Shown here in pieces: positions 1 through 9,044 of a DNA stretch of 64,000 nt. Made by a program: the position numbers and the translations under genes. The DNA lies in NCBI RefSeq assembly GCF_024204685.1, contig NZ_CP100350.1, positions 2,272,501-2,336,500 on the forward strand, read 5' to 3'. Source of the DNA: Gilvimarinus sp. DA14. Its GTDB lineage: Bacteria > Pseudomonadota > Gammaproteobacteria > Pseudomonadales > Cellvibrionaceae. The notes beneath the pieces are model-generated. The model saw nothing but the letters and a program-made list of their open reading frames with translations, was not told where the DNA came from and made no database searches. How positions within the stretch are numbered: the stretch's first letter is position 1; each line of letters begins with the position of its first letter.

Positions 1-1082
1 AACACCGCATCAACTTTAGCGCCTGGCTGACACCGCTGGGCATTACCCCGGTGTTTTTAAGCGGTCGGATGCGCGCCAAGCAAAAGCGCGAGGCTCTGGC
101 CGCCATCGCCAGCGGCGAGGCGCAGCTGGTGATCGGCACCCACGCCCTGTTTCAGGAGGAGGTCGCCTTTGCCGATCTGGCGCTGGCAATCATCGACGAG
201 CAGCACCGCTTTGGCGTGCATCAGCGTTTGGCTTTGAGTGAAAAAGCGCGGGACGAATTTACCCCGCACCAGCTGATCATGACGGCGACGCCTATTCCCC
301 GCACCCTGGCCATGAGCGCCTATGCCGATCTGGACTGTTCGGTAATCGACGAGCTGCCACCGGGTCGCACGCCAGTAGCCACGGCCGTGATCGCGGACGA
401 TCGTCGCGCTCAAGTCATTGAGCGGGTGCGTGCCGCCTGCGCCGAGGGCCGCCAAGCCTACTGGGTGTGCACTTTAATTGAAGAATCTGAAGCACTTGAG
501 GCGCAGGCCGCCGAGGCCACCGCCGAGGCTTTGCAACAGCAGCTGCCGGGGCTTGAGGTAGCGCTGGTTCACGGGCGCATGAAAGGCGCCGAGAAAGACG
601 CGGTGATGACGGCCTTTAAAGCCGGCGACATTCATTTGCTGGTAGCCACTACCGTGATTGAAGTGGGTGTGGATGTACCCAACGCCAGCCTGATGATTAT
701 TGAAAATCCCGAGCGCCTCGGGCTATCGCAGTTGCATCAGCTGCGCGGTCGGGTCGGCCGTGGGGCAGCTGCAAGTGCCTGCGTGCTCTTGTACGGCTCG
801 CCACTATCCAAACACGCCAAATCGCGGCTGCGGGTTATGCGCGAGAGCAACGACGGCTTTTATATCGCCGAGCAGGATTTAGAGCTACGCGGCCCTGGCG
901 AAGTGCTGGGCACCCGGCAGACAGGGGAAATGGAATTTCGCATTGCCGATCTTGCGCGTGACAGTCACTTGCTGCCAGTTGTGCGCCAAGCGGCAGAGCA
1001 TATTCACGCACACTATCCAGAGCGGGCTGCAGCTATTGTCGAGCGCTGGCTGGGTGGGCGCGAACGCTATCTCGGCGCGTAA
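1..1082 (+). CDS. recG: ATP-dependent DNA helicase RecG, C-terminal part (5' end outside window)
   Basis: RecG is a double-stranded DNA translocase that reverses stalled replication forks and processes recombination intermediates. The reading frame is open from base 3 and has no start here, so the wedge domain and Walker A motif lie upstream. The visible part carries helicase motif II as DEQH followed by RFGVHQR, motif III as TATPIPRT, and motifs V-VI as TTVIEVGVDVPNA and QLRGRVGRG, followed by the RecG tail (GTRQTG). The protein ends at the usual RecG C-terminus. A CGGGCC/GGCCCG stem lies just past the stop (1083-1104) but has no U-run. Identification is firm; only completeness is lacking. 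Confidence 0.96.
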   Translation, partial: HRINFSAWLTPLGITPVFLSGRMRAKQKREALAAIASGEAQLVIGTHALFQEEVAFADLALAIIDEQHRFGVHQRLALSEKARDEFTPHQLIMTATPIPRTLAMSAYADLDCSVIDELPPGRTPVATAVIADDRRAQVIERVRAACAEGRQAYWVCTLIEESEALEAQAAEATAEALQQQLPGLEVALVHGRMKGAEKDAVMTAFKAGDIHLLVATTVIEVGVDVPNASLMIIENPERLGLSQLHQLRGRVGRGAAASACVLLYGSPLSKHAKSRLRVMRESNDGFYIAEQDLELRGPGEVLGTRQTGEMEFRIADLARDSHLLPVVRQAAEHIHAHYPERAAAIVERWLGGRERYLGA

Positions 1083-1355
1083 CGGGCCCGTGCATTGAGG
1101 CCCGCGGCAGGGTGATTCAAAACCCGGCGACAATAACTCACTCAGCCTTTGGCGGGTGACTGAACCCCGAGCTTTAGTGAAAAAGTATGCGCCAAATCAC
1201 GCCGGGCATAGTATTCGGCTCTATAAGACACTATATTTACTGCTACTCTGCATAAGATGCCATTGTCTTTCCGACTACACTGAATGAAATGCAAACAATA
1301 ACGGAAAAAGACGCCAAAAATGGTCGCGCAGGCGAGTTTACAGGAGATTTTTCAC

Positions 1356-2756
1356 GTGCCAGTACCCACCAATGTTGAAACACTGCTCAGCAATCAGAAT
1401 ATCCGCTACGACCTGACCGCCACCCCCGTCAACGAAGGCAATTCGCTGGTTTGGCACGACGAACATCTGCGCAATGTGGGTGCCGCTCGCTCCATGCTTT
1501 TGCAAGACGACATCGGCCAGGTGCAAGTAGTTTTTGCCGCTGACAGCCTGCTGGATATCTCAGCGGTAAACCGCCACCTCGACCGCCAGCTGCACGCGGT
1601 AGGTGAACAGGCTCTGCAACAATTTTACGAAACCCACCAGTGCAACTCGATTCCCGCCCTGCCCCAAGTCGCCGGGCTGCTAACGCTGGTGGATCAGTCC
1701 CTGTTACAGCGCGACAACTTACTACTTGACTCCGGCGATGAGTCGCAGCTTATTCAAGTACTGGGTTCGGAGTTTCAGCAAACTCTGACCGACGCAATTG
1801 TCTGCGATATTTCCACACCCTTAACGGCACTGGAAAAAGCGCAGCCCAACGAAGACCAAATACAGCAAATCGAGACCGCGGTGCGCAACTTTACCGAGTT
1901 GCGGATCAAGCAGCGGCTGGAAGAAACACTGGAGCTGCCGCCTTTGTCGGATACCGCTCAGCGTATTATCAAATTGCGGGTAGATCCCGACGCCGATATC
2001 TCCGATCTGGCGCAAATAGTCAGCACCGACCCAAGCCTGGCGGCGCAAGTGGTCAGCTGGGCCGCCTCGCCCTACTATTCGGCACCGGGAAAAATTAAAT
2101 CCATTCACGACGCCATAGTGCGGGTGCTGGGTTTTGATATGGTGCTGAACCTGGCCCTGGGTCTGGCGCTGGGAAAAACCATATCCCTGCCCAAAGACGG
2201 CCCGGACGGTGAACTGCAATACTGGCAGCAGGCAGTGTATATGGCGGCCACCATCGAGGGCTTAGTAGCTGCCATTCCCCGCGAGCAACGCCCGAGCTTT
2301 GGCATGGCCTATTTGACCGGCCTGCTGCACAATTTCGGCGCCCTGGTCATGGCCGAGGTTTTTCCACCCTACTATTCTCAGTATTGCCGCCTCAGCGAAG
2401 CCAACCCGCATGCATCGCCCCAGGCGATTGAGCGTCACCTGATAGGGATAACCCGGGATCAAATTGCCAGTACCCTGATGGAGCTATGGAATATGCCAGA
2501 GGAAGTCGTGGTTGGACTGCGCGAGCAGAGCAACCCTTTTTACCAGGGCGAGCACGCTGCCTACGCCAAGCTGGTTTATGTTGCCAGCGGATTGCTACGC
2601 CAGCATGGTATCTGCCGCGGGCCCAAACACGCAATTGCTGAATCGCTGTTTCACGAGTTGGGCCTACCCCGCGATAAGGCCGAAGCGGCGATGGTGAATA
2701 TCATTGAATCATCCGAGGAACTCGAGCATATTGCCGGCGCCCTGTCTCCCAGCTAA
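1356..2756 (+). CDS. YbaK-like domain + HDOD signalling protein
   Basis: Two-domain protein of about 466 residues. The N-terminal ~150 residues resemble the YbaK/ProX aminoacyl-tRNA deacylase fold, and residues ~185-390 form an HDOD domain (LPPLSDTAQRIIKLR, then VSTDPSLAAQVVSWA). HDOD proteins are usually non-catalytic signalling scaffolds. The position that would be HD in a true HD hydrolase reads LLHNFG here, so phosphohydrolase activity is unlikely. I place the start at the GTG at 1356 because AGGAG lies 9 bases upstream; an in-frame ATG at 1320 has no good ribosome site. The gene is single and ends in a strong hairpin shared with the convergent symporter gene. Its exact role is unknown. 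Confidence 0.8.
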   Translation: MPVPTNVETLLSNQNIRYDLTATPVNEGNSLVWHDEHLRNVGAARSMLLQDDIGQVQVVFAADSLLDISAVNRHLDRQLHAVGEQALQQFYETHQCNSIPALPQVAGLLTLVDQSLLQRDNLLLDSGDESQLIQVLGSEFQQTLTDAIVCDISTPLTALEKAQPNEDQIQQIETAVRNFTELRIKQRLEETLELPPLSDTAQRIIKLRVDPDADISDLAQIVSTDPSLAAQVVSWAASPYYSAPGKIKSIHDAIVRVLGFDMVLNLALGLALGKTISLPKDGPDGELQYWQQAVYMAATIEGLVAAIPREQRPSFGMAYLTGLLHNFGALVMAEVFPPYYSQYCRLSEANPHASPQAIERHLIGITRDQIASTLMELWNMPEEVVVGLREQSNPFYQGEHAAYAKLVYVASGLLRQHGICRGPKHAIAESLFHELGLPRDKAEAAMVNIIESSEELEHIAGALSPS

Positions 2757-2775
2757 TGGTTGACAGGGCGCACAC

Positions 2776-2800
2776 AAAAACCGGCTGCGGCCGGTTTTTT
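2776..2800. terminator. Bidirectional rho-independent terminator
   Basis: A perfect 10-bp stem AAAAACCGGC/GCCGGTTTTT with a TGCG loop ends in a T-run on the plus strand and an A-run on the left. It can therefore stop both the HDOD gene (+) and the symporter gene (-). The stop codon of the symporter lies inside its right arm. Confidence 0.85.
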
Positions 2801-4058
2801 ATTGCGCGCTTTCCGGCAAGTGCGCATTGTACGTGGCGGGCTCCAGTAAGCCTTCGCTTTTCGCCACCACCGCCGTTACCGTGGCATCGCCCGTCACATT
2901 TACCGAAGTTCGCAGCATATCCAATAACCGGTCCACGCCGATAATCAGTGCAATGCCTTCCTCGATTGGCAAGCCAGCCTGCTGCAACACCATAGTCAGG
3001 GTAACCATGCCCACACCCGGCACCCCGGCCGTACCAATTGAGGCCAGGGTTGCTGTCAACACCACCATCAGATACCCGGTAATGCCCACATCAACGCCAT
3101 AAGCCTGAGCAATAAATACCGTCGCCACACCCTGCATGATCGAGGTGCCGTCCATATTGATGGTGGCGCCCAAAGGCAGAGTAAAAGAGGCAACTTTGTT
3201 ATCCACCCCCAGCTTTTTTTCTACCGTACTCAGGGTGTAGGGCAGAGTCGCATTGCTGGAGGCGGTGCTGAAAGCAAACACCTGCACCGGGTACATTTTG
3301 CGAAAAAACACCAAGGGGTTCAGTCCCGCCAAGGTCTTTAGCAAGGTGGGATAGACCAAAAAACACTGCAGCAGTAGCACCCCGATAACCGTGAAAAAGT
3401 AAAACAGCAAGTCCTCGAAAACTTCGAACCCCATGCTCGCAAAAAGCTTGGCCAGCAGGCAAAACACCCCGTAGGGCGCGAGCTGCACCAGCATCAGAAT
3501 CATTTGCATAACAACCTCGTTGAGATTGTTAAAAAAGCTGGCGATGGGTTTGCCTTTTTCGCCGCTGCGACTTATGGCAATGCCGAACAGCACGGCGAAT
3601 ACAATCACCTGTAGCATCACGCCATCGGCCATGGCCTGCACCGGGTTGGAGGGGAAAATATTGATAATCGTGTCTTTTAGCGAGAGGCTGAAATCGGCAT
3701 CCGCAGCGCCTGAAGAGGTCAACCCCAACCCCTTACCTGGGCCGACCAAGCTGGCCACTGCAATGGCCAGTGTAATTGCCACTGCGGTCGTCAATACATA
3801 CAACCCCACGGTCTTAGCGGCCATAGGCCCCATGCGACTCTGAGCGCCCAGCGATGCTGTACCGCACACCAGCGATACAAACACCAAGGGCACCACCAAA
3901 AGTTTAAGGGAGTTGACAAACACCGTGCCCACTATGTCGAACAGGCCTTCGACGATATAGCGATCAAGCCAGCCGCCTGGAGCATGAAACAAATTGAGCA
4001 CCAATCCCAGGGCAATCCCCAGCACCATTGCCAGTAAAATGCGCTTGGTCAAGCTCAC
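2799..4058 (-). CDS. Dicarboxylate/amino acid:cation symporter (DAACS/SDF family)
   Basis: Inner-membrane secondary transporter of 419 residues, the normal family length, which imports glutamate/aspartate or C4-dicarboxylates with Na+ or H+. The family signature is clear: the serine-rich hairpin reads STASSNATLP, TM7 carries NMDGTSIMQG, and the second hairpin carries AGVPGVGMV. The N-terminus is a membrane segment (RILLAMVLGIALGLVL). The gene is a single transcription unit, convergent with the HDOD gene and divergent from ubiC. GltP and DctA have the same motifs, so the substrate cannot be read from sequence alone. Confidence 0.92.
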   Translation of the reverse strand: MSLTKRILLAMVLGIALGLVLNLFHAPGGWLDRYIVEGLFDIVGTVFVNSLKLLVVPLVFVSLVCGTASLGAQSRMGPMAAKTVGLYVLTTAVAITLAIAVASLVGPGKGLGLTSSGAADADFSLSLKDTIINIFPSNPVQAMADGVMLQVIVFAVLFGIAISRSGEKGKPIASFFNNLNEVVMQMILMLVQLAPYGVFCLLAKLFASMGFEVFEDLLFYFFTVIGVLLLQCFLVYPTLLKTLAGLNPLVFFRKMYPVQVFAFSTASSNATLPYTLSTVEKKLGVDNKVASFTLPLGATINMDGTSIMQGVATVFIAQAYGVDVGITGYLMVVLTATLASIGTAGVPGVGMVTLTMVLQQAGLPIEEGIALIIGVDRLLDMLRTSVNVTGDATVTAVVAKSEGLLEPATYNAHLPESAQ

Positions 4059-4213
4059 CGCACACCTCCCGAGCCCAGGAGTCGGTTTGTATCGATCATA
4101 GTTTTATCCTTCTGTCGCGATGGGCCATTAAACCAATCAACCTAGGGCGGGTAAAGTAGCGGGCGAAGTGGGCGCAGCGGTATCTGGCTGCTAGAATAGC
4201 GCCTCCGCTTTCT

Positions 4214-4825
4214 GTGTACCCCGAGGTTTTTTTGCCCCCTACAAAGCGCCACATCGCTCGCGACCGCCGCTTCGCCCGCCAGGGTTGGGGTTTATGGCGG
4301 CCGGCCGGGCAGCAGCCAAATATGCCTAAAACGCTGCGCCCCTGGCTACTCGATAGCGGCTCATTGACCGCCAAGCTGCGCCGCCTGAGCGTGGGCCAGC
4401 TAAGTGTCGAGATACTGCGCCAAAGCTGGGGTCGCCCTCGTCTGAGCGAAGCGCGGGCACTGGGCTGCAAACCCAACCAGGCCTGTTTAATCCGCGAAGT
4501 GGTGCTGCAGGGGCCAGGACAAATGCCCTGGGTTTATGCGCGCAGTTTGTTTCCGGCCCCAAGCCTTACCGGCGCATTGCGGCATTTGCGCCAGCTGGAC
4601 AACCGTCCCCTGGGTGGGTACCTTTTCAGCCACCCGAACCTGGGGCGCTCCCCCATCAGCATCGCCGCCATTCCGCCTTATACCGGCGTACCCGACCAAT
4701 TACAGAAACAGCAATTGCTCTGGGGAAGACGCTCGATTTTTGGGCTTTACGGCCGGCACATTTTAGTGAGCGAAGTATTTTTGCCCGGGTTTGTCACCCG
4801 GGTGTCAGGAGACCAAAGGCCATGA
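4214..4825 (+). CDS. ubiC: Chorismate-pyruvate lyase UbiC
   Basis: UbiC removes pyruvate from chorismate to give 4-hydroxybenzoate, the first committed step of ubiquinone synthesis, in the cytoplasm. The protein shows the family pattern WLLDSGSLTAKLR near the N-terminus, then REVVL, a PLGGYLF block, and LLWGRRSIF leading to the C-terminal LVSEVFLPGF. The start is uncertain: GTG at 4214 gives 203 residues and keeps the Trp-Arg-Pro stretch common in cellvibrio and pseudomonad homologues, while ATG at 4322 gives a shorter protein of about 167 residues. It overlaps ubiA by four bases (ATGA), so the two are translationally coupled. Confidence 0.9.
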   Translation: MYPEVFLPPTKRHIARDRRFARQGWGLWRPAGQQPNMPKTLRPWLLDSGSLTAKLRRLSVGQLSVEILRQSWGRPRLSEARALGCKPNQACLIREVVLQGPGQMPWVYARSLFPAPSLTGALRHLRQLDNRPLGGYLFSHPNLGRSPISIAAIPPYTGVPDQLQKQQLLWGRRSIFGLYGRHILVSEVFLPGFVTRVSGDQRP

Positions 4826-5694
4826 AAACCGCAAGCCTAAACCGGCTCAAGCTCTACGCGCAATTGACCCGCCTCAACCGCCCCATTGGCTGGCTGCTGG
4901 TGTTGTGGCCCACCCTCTGGGGGCTGTGGCTTGCATCCGACGGATTGCCGAGATTGGATTTGTTTGTCATCTACACCCTGGGCGCCATTGTCATGCGCTC
5001 GGCCGGCTGTGTGATTAACGACTATGCCGACCGCGATTTTGATGGCCATGTAAAGCGCACCCAAGACCGCCCCCTGGCCACCGGGCGCGTAACCGTGTCC
5101 GAGGCCTGGGCCGTCTTTGCCGCTCTGGTCTGCGTAGCGTTTATTTTGGTGCTGCTAACCAACACCCTTACCCTGTGGCTGGCCTTTGGCGGCTTGGCGC
5201 TGGCCTGTTGCTACCCATTTATGAAGCGCTATACCCACTTACCCCAAGTAGTGCTGGGGGCGGCTTTTGCCTGGGGTATCCCCATGGCATTTGCCAGTGT
5301 GCGCGATTCTGTGCCCGCCGAGACATGGCTAATATATTTTACGGTGCTAATCTGGACCGTGGTATACGACACCTTCTACGCCATGGTCGATAGAGACGAC
5401 GACTTGCAAGTGGGTATTAAATCCACCGCGGTGCTGTTTGGTGATCAGGACCGTGTCATCACCGCCACCTTGCAGGTGCTGGTGATTTTTGGCCTGCTAC
5501 TAATGAAGCCTCGCTTTGAGCTAAACAATTTTTACTACCTGGGCGTAGCCGCCGCGGCAGCGCTGTTTATCTACCAGCAAAAACTCATTCGCTATCGCCA
5601 ACGCGGCCCCTGCTTTAAGGCATTTTTAAATAACAACTGGGTGGGCCTCGCGGTATTTATTGGTATCGTTTTGGGTACGCTGGATATCCGCTAA
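4822..5694 (+). CDS. ubiA: 4-hydroxybenzoate octaprenyltransferase UbiA
   Basis: Integral membrane prenyltransferase of 290 residues that attaches the polyprenyl tail to 4-hydroxybenzoate made by UbiC. Both Asp-rich metal-diphosphate motifs are present: NDYADRDFD, and YAMVDRDDD followed by GIKSTA. Several hydrophobic helices are visible, for example WLLVLWPTLWGLWLAS. The ATG overlaps the ubiC stop, and a CAGGAG ribosome site lies within the end of ubiC. The ubiC-ubiA pair sits directly before phoBR, the same order as in pseudomonads. Confidence 0.96.
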   Translation: MKTASLNRLKLYAQLTRLNRPIGWLLVLWPTLWGLWLASDGLPRLDLFVIYTLGAIVMRSAGCVINDYADRDFDGHVKRTQDRPLATGRVTVSEAWAVFAALVCVAFILVLLTNTLTLWLAFGGLALACCYPFMKRYTHLPQVVLGAAFAWGIPMAFASVRDSVPAETWLIYFTVLIWTVVYDTFYAMVDRDDDLQVGIKSTAVLFGDQDRVITATLQVLVIFGLLLMKPRFELNNFYYLGVAAAAALFIYQQKLIRYRQRGPCFKAFLNNNWVGLAVFIGIVLGTLDIR

Positions 5695-5724
5695 AGCACA
5701 CAGTATGTAAAAATGAACGCCGAA

Positions 5725-5742
5725 CTGTCATAAATATGCAAC
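5725..5742 (+). promoter_or_regulatory. Possible Pho box upstream of phoB
   Basis: CTGTCAT at 5725-5731 is a perfect first half of the PhoB binding repeat. It is followed by an A/T spacer of four bases and a degraded second half (ATGCAAC, 4 of 7 matches). It lies about 150 bases before phoB, where autoregulation by PhoB would be expected. The second repeat is weak, so this is a moderate call. Confidence 0.45.
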
Positions 5743-5875
5743 AATTAATACATTAAATACGCTTGCACGGAGGAGCCCCGGCGGGAAAACAACCGCTCAC
5801 CGCCGCGAATTACCAGGTAAGGTTCTTCCCTCTTAGAATTTCCGCTCCACCAAAGTTGGATCACAGGCAGGCAAT

Positions 5876-6571
5876 ATGACAAGTCGCACCATCCTAATCG
5901 TTGACGACGAATCCGCCATTCGCGATATGTTGCGTATCGCACTGGAAATGGCCGAGTACCGGTGTTTGGAAGCGTCGAATGCGCAGGATGCACACGGTTT
6001 GATCATCGATGAAAAACCAGATTTAATTTTGCTCGACTGGATGATGCCGGGCACCAGTGGCATTGAGTTGGCGCGGCGCTTAAAGCGCGATGAAGTCACC
6101 GCCAATATCCCTATTATTATGCTCACCGCCAAGGGCGAAGAGGACAATAAAATTCAGGGGCTGGAAGTGGGCGCTGACGATTACATCACCAAGCCCTTCT
6201 CGCCGCGCGAACTGGTAGCACGCTTGAAAGCAGTGCTGCGCCGCGCCGATCCGCAGTCCTCTAGCCAGCCGATTAAAGTGCAGGGCTTGTGCCTGGACCC
6301 AGCCAGCCACCGCGTTACCATCAACGATCGCGAAGTGGATATGGGCCCCACCGAGTTTCGCCTGCTCCAGTTTTTCCTCACCCACCAGGAGCGCGCCTAT
6401 ACCCGCAGCCAATTGCTGGATCATGTATGGGGCGGCAATGTCTATGTGGAAGAGCGCACCGTTGATGTTCACATTCGCCGCCTGCGCAAAGCCCTCACCG
6501 TCGACCAGCACGAAAACTTAGTGCAAACTGTGCGCGGCACCGGCTATCGCTTTTCTACTAAAGCGGGTTAA
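5876..6571 (+). CDS. phoB: Phosphate response regulator PhoB
   Basis: OmpR/PhoB-type response regulator of 231 residues that binds Pho boxes under phosphate limitation. The receiver domain occupies residues ~5-120 with the acidic pair DD near residue 10, the phosphorylated Asp54 in LLDWMMP, Thr84 in MLTAK and Lys106 in ITKPF. The winged-helix DNA-binding domain (residues ~135-230) ends in VDVHIRRLRKAL and VRGTGYRFS. A GGCAGG-like ribosome site precedes the ATG. It is followed after 44 bases by its kinase gene phoR. Confidence 0.96.
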   Translation: MTSRTILIVDDESAIRDMLRIALEMAEYRCLEASNAQDAHGLIIDEKPDLILLDWMMPGTSGIELARRLKRDEVTANIPIIMLTAKGEEDNKIQGLEVGADDYITKPFSPRELVARLKAVLRRADPQSSSQPIKVQGLCLDPASHRVTINDREVDMGPTEFRLLQFFLTHQERAYTRSQLLDHVWGGNVYVEERTVDVHIRRLRKALTVDQHENLVQTVRGTGYRFSTKAG

Positions 6572-6615
6572 GCTAGCCCCATCTTCGCTTTAGCCCGGTA
6601 CCGCCGGGCTCCGAT

Positions 6616-7938
6616 TTGCAAATAGGTTCCGCTTTGCTACAGGGATTTCACGCCGAACTCAAACGCCTGGCCGTAGTATTGGCCATCGCTTTTGTCATCG
6701 GCCTTCTGCTCGATCAACTTGCCTGGACACTGGTCGCCTGTACCTTCTGGTATATCGGCTGGAACCTGTGGCAGATGCTGCGCTTGAATATTTGGCTACA
6801 GGGCAAGCGCAAGGCACAGCCGCCCGAATCCACCGGCTTGTGGGGTGATGTGTTTGATGCCATCTACCATTTGCAACGCCGCCAAAAACGCGAGAAGAAA
6901 AATCTGCAGGCGGTTATCAACCGGGTTCAGGAAACTACTTCGGCGCTAAAGGACGGCGTTATTCTATTGGACTGGCGCGGCTACCTCGACTGGTGGAACC
7001 CTGCAGCGCAACGCTTATTGGGGTTTTACAATTCCGATCAGGGGCAATCGGTCATTAATTTTATTCGCCACCCGCGTTTTGTGGATTACTTTGAAGCAGG
7101 CGACTATGCCGAGCCTTTGGATATACCCTCGCCGCGCTTTCCCGACAAACGCCTGCAGTTTCAAATTACCCGCTTTGGTAAAAACGAACGGCTGATCGTG
7201 GTGCGCGATATCACCCAAATTTACCACTTGGAGCAAATGCGCAAGGACTTTGTGGCCAATGTCTCCCACGAGCTGCGCACCCCTCTGACGGTGATTAGTG
7301 GCTATTTGGAAACCCTGGCCGACAATAACAGTATTCCCACCTGGGACAAGCCTTTGGAGCAAATGCAACAGCAATCCAAACGCATGTCGCTGTTGATTAA
7401 CGATTTGATCATGCTGTCAAAGTTGGAAACTGCGGATACCGGCTTTAACCAAAAGAGCATGCCGCTGGAGCCTTTGCTACAAACGGTAAAATCCGAAGCC
7501 TGGGTGCTGGCGAGCGAAAAGCAGCAACAGCTGAGCCTGCACTGCGACGAGCCCATCAGCATTATTGGCAACGAGAAGGAGCTGCACAGCGCTTTCTCTA
7601 ACCTAGTCATTAACGCAGTAAAATACACCCCCGAGAAGGGCAAAATTGCCATGCGCCTGTGGCGCAGCGGGCCCAGTGTGTACTTTTCGGTGACGGATAA
7701 CGGCACCGGCTTCGAAACCAAACACATTCCCCACCTCACCGAGCGGTTTTATCGCGTCGATGCCAGTCGCAACAGCAAAACTGGCGGCACTGGTTTGGGC
7801 CTGGCGATTGTAAAGCACGTACTGCTGCGCCACGACGCCGAATTACAAATTAACAGCGAGGTCGGCAAAGGCAGTGTTTTTACTTGCGTCTTCCCCGCCA
7901 ACGATGGCCGCACCGGCTTGCGTCCGGCGGACAAGTAG
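6616..7938 (+). CDS. phoR: Phosphate sensor histidine kinase PhoR
   Basis: Membrane sensor kinase partner of PhoB. Two hydrophobic N-terminal helices (residues ~18-50) are followed by a PAS domain beginning near LQAVINRVQETTSALKD, the HisKA helix with the phosphorylated His218 (VSHELRTPLT), and an HATPase domain with N box (NAVKYT), G1 (DNGTGF) and G2 (GGTGLGLAIVKH). The start is a TTG at 6616; another TTG at 6634 has AGG seven bases upstream and could be the true start. There is no large periplasmic domain, as in other PhoR proteins, which sense through PstSCAB/PhoU; those genes are not in this window. Confidence 0.94.
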   Translation: MQIGSALLQGFHAELKRLAVVLAIAFVIGLLLDQLAWTLVACTFWYIGWNLWQMLRLNIWLQGKRKAQPPESTGLWGDVFDAIYHLQRRQKREKKNLQAVINRVQETTSALKDGVILLDWRGYLDWWNPAAQRLLGFYNSDQGQSVINFIRHPRFVDYFEAGDYAEPLDIPSPRFPDKRLQFQITRFGKNERLIVVRDITQIYHLEQMRKDFVANVSHELRTPLTVISGYLETLADNNSIPTWDKPLEQMQQQSKRMSLLINDLIMLSKLETADTGFNQKSMPLEPLLQTVKSEAWVLASEKQQQLSLHCDEPISIIGNEKELHSAFSNLVINAVKYTPEKGKIAMRLWRSGPSVYFSVTDNGTGFETKHIPHLTERFYRVDASRNSKTGGTGLGLAIVKHVLLRHDAELQINSEVGKGSVFTCVFPANDGRTGLRPADK

Positions 7939-7987
7939 CCCCGCAGAGGTTACACTAGGGACTCAATAGCTTAATTTGAGTGCTCTG

Positions 7988-8980
7988 ATGCTGACACGTT
8001 TGCTTCCACTTTCCGCCCTGTTGTTTTGTCTGCTCACCGGCCAAACGCTGGCCGCCAGTGACAAACCCGGCTTTTACGTTAAAGGGCGCCACCTTTACGA
8101 CGCCTGCGATGCTCGTATCGTGCTTATGGGGCCCAACCGCATGGTGTACTGGATGGACCGCACCGGGCTTTCCAGCTTCAGCGAGATCGCCAAAACCGAC
8201 TCCAACACAGTGCGCATTGTCTGGACCACCGAAGGCAAACCCGCCGAGCTGGACACAGTGCTAAAAAATGCGCGCCGCTTCGAGCTGGTGCCCATTATTG
8301 AGCTGCACGATGCCACCGGCGACTGGAGCAAGCTCAAGCTTCTGGTGGATTACTGGACCCGACCGGATATCGCCGCCGTGATCGCCAAGCATCAGGCCTA
8401 CACCATCGTTAATATAGGCAACGAGGTGGGCGATAAAGTCGCGCTCGAGGATTACATTGCCGGCTACAGCAAAGCCATCAAACGCCTGCGCGAGGCCGGC
8501 TACCAAACGCCGCTGATGATCGACGCACCCGGCTGGGGCAAAGATATAGACACCCTGCAAGCGGCCGGCCCCAAACTGATTGAGGTCGATCCCAAGCACA
8601 ATATTTTGCTGTCGGTACACATGTGGTGGCCCGCCATGTGGGGCTATGATGAAGCCCGCGTGCGCGCCGAAATTATTGAATCCGTAGAGGCCGACCTGCC
8701 GCTAGTGATAGGCGAGTTTGGCGATCGCTGGGACGACTCCGAAGGCGGCGCCATTCCCTATCGCGCTATTATTAAAACCGCTCTGGAGTACGATATCAGC
8801 TTCTTACCCTGGTCTTGGGGGCCGGGCAATAACCCTCAAAAGCATCTGGACATGACCGACGACGGCTCAGCCGAGGGTTTGACCGGCTGGGGCCGCGAGG
8901 TAATGCTGGACGAGGACTACGCCATCGCCAAAAATGCGGTAAAGCCGGATTGGGAATGCCTCTTGAACGGTGAACGGTGA
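7988..8980 (+). CDS. Secreted glycoside hydrolase family 5 (mannanase-like)
   Basis: Secreted (beta/alpha)8 glycanase of 330 residues. I start at the ATG at 7988, which gives a clean signal peptide ending TGQTLAA; an upstream TTG would add four residues. The mature part opens with GFYVKGRHLYDACDARIVL, as in GH5_8 beta-mannanases. The conserved Arg strand is NTVRIV, the acid/base Glu146 lies in IVNIGNE, and the nucleophile Glu243 is in LVIGEFG. HDATG and MIDAPGWG also match that subfamily. There is no carbohydrate-binding module, so the enzyme is a bare catalytic domain. Substrate (mannan or a related beta-glycan) is inferred from subfamily resemblance. A heptamer repeat crosses the stop codon. 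Confidence 0.88.
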   Translation: MLTRLLPLSALLFCLLTGQTLAASDKPGFYVKGRHLYDACDARIVLMGPNRMVYWMDRTGLSSFSEIAKTDSNTVRIVWTTEGKPAELDTVLKNARRFELVPIIELHDATGDWSKLKLLVDYWTRPDIAAVIAKHQAYTIVNIGNEVGDKVALEDYIAGYSKAIKRLREAGYQTPLMIDAPGWGKDIDTLQAAGPKLIEVDPKHNILLSVHMWWPAMWGYDEARVRAEIIESVEADLPLVIGEFGDRWDDSEGGAIPYRAIIKTALEYDISFLPWSWGPGNNPQKHLDMTDDGSAEGLTGWGREVMLDEDYAIAKNAVKPDWECLLNGER

Positions 8981-8997
8981 ACGGTGAACGGTGAACG
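8964..8997. repeat. Heptanucleotide tandem repeat (TGAACGG x ~4.9)
   Basis: Four complete TGAACGG units and one partial unit run across the end of the GH5 gene. The third unit supplies the stop codon TGA at 8978-8980. Because seven is not a multiple of three, each added or lost unit changes the C-terminal reading frame, although a nearby TGA or TAA ends every frame quickly. Confidence 0.95.
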
Positions 8998-9044
8998 TTA
9001 AAAAGCTGTCTTAAGCCGGACCGACGAACAACACGAGTGACTCT

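Noticed and set aside
1083-1104. CGGGCC/GGCCCG hairpin after recG as a terminator
   Set aside because: No T-run follows the stem, so it is not supported as a rho-independent terminator.
4096-4476. Minus-strand open frame opposite the start of ubiC
   Set aside because: No domain, Arg/Ser-rich, overlaps the conserved UbiC frame.
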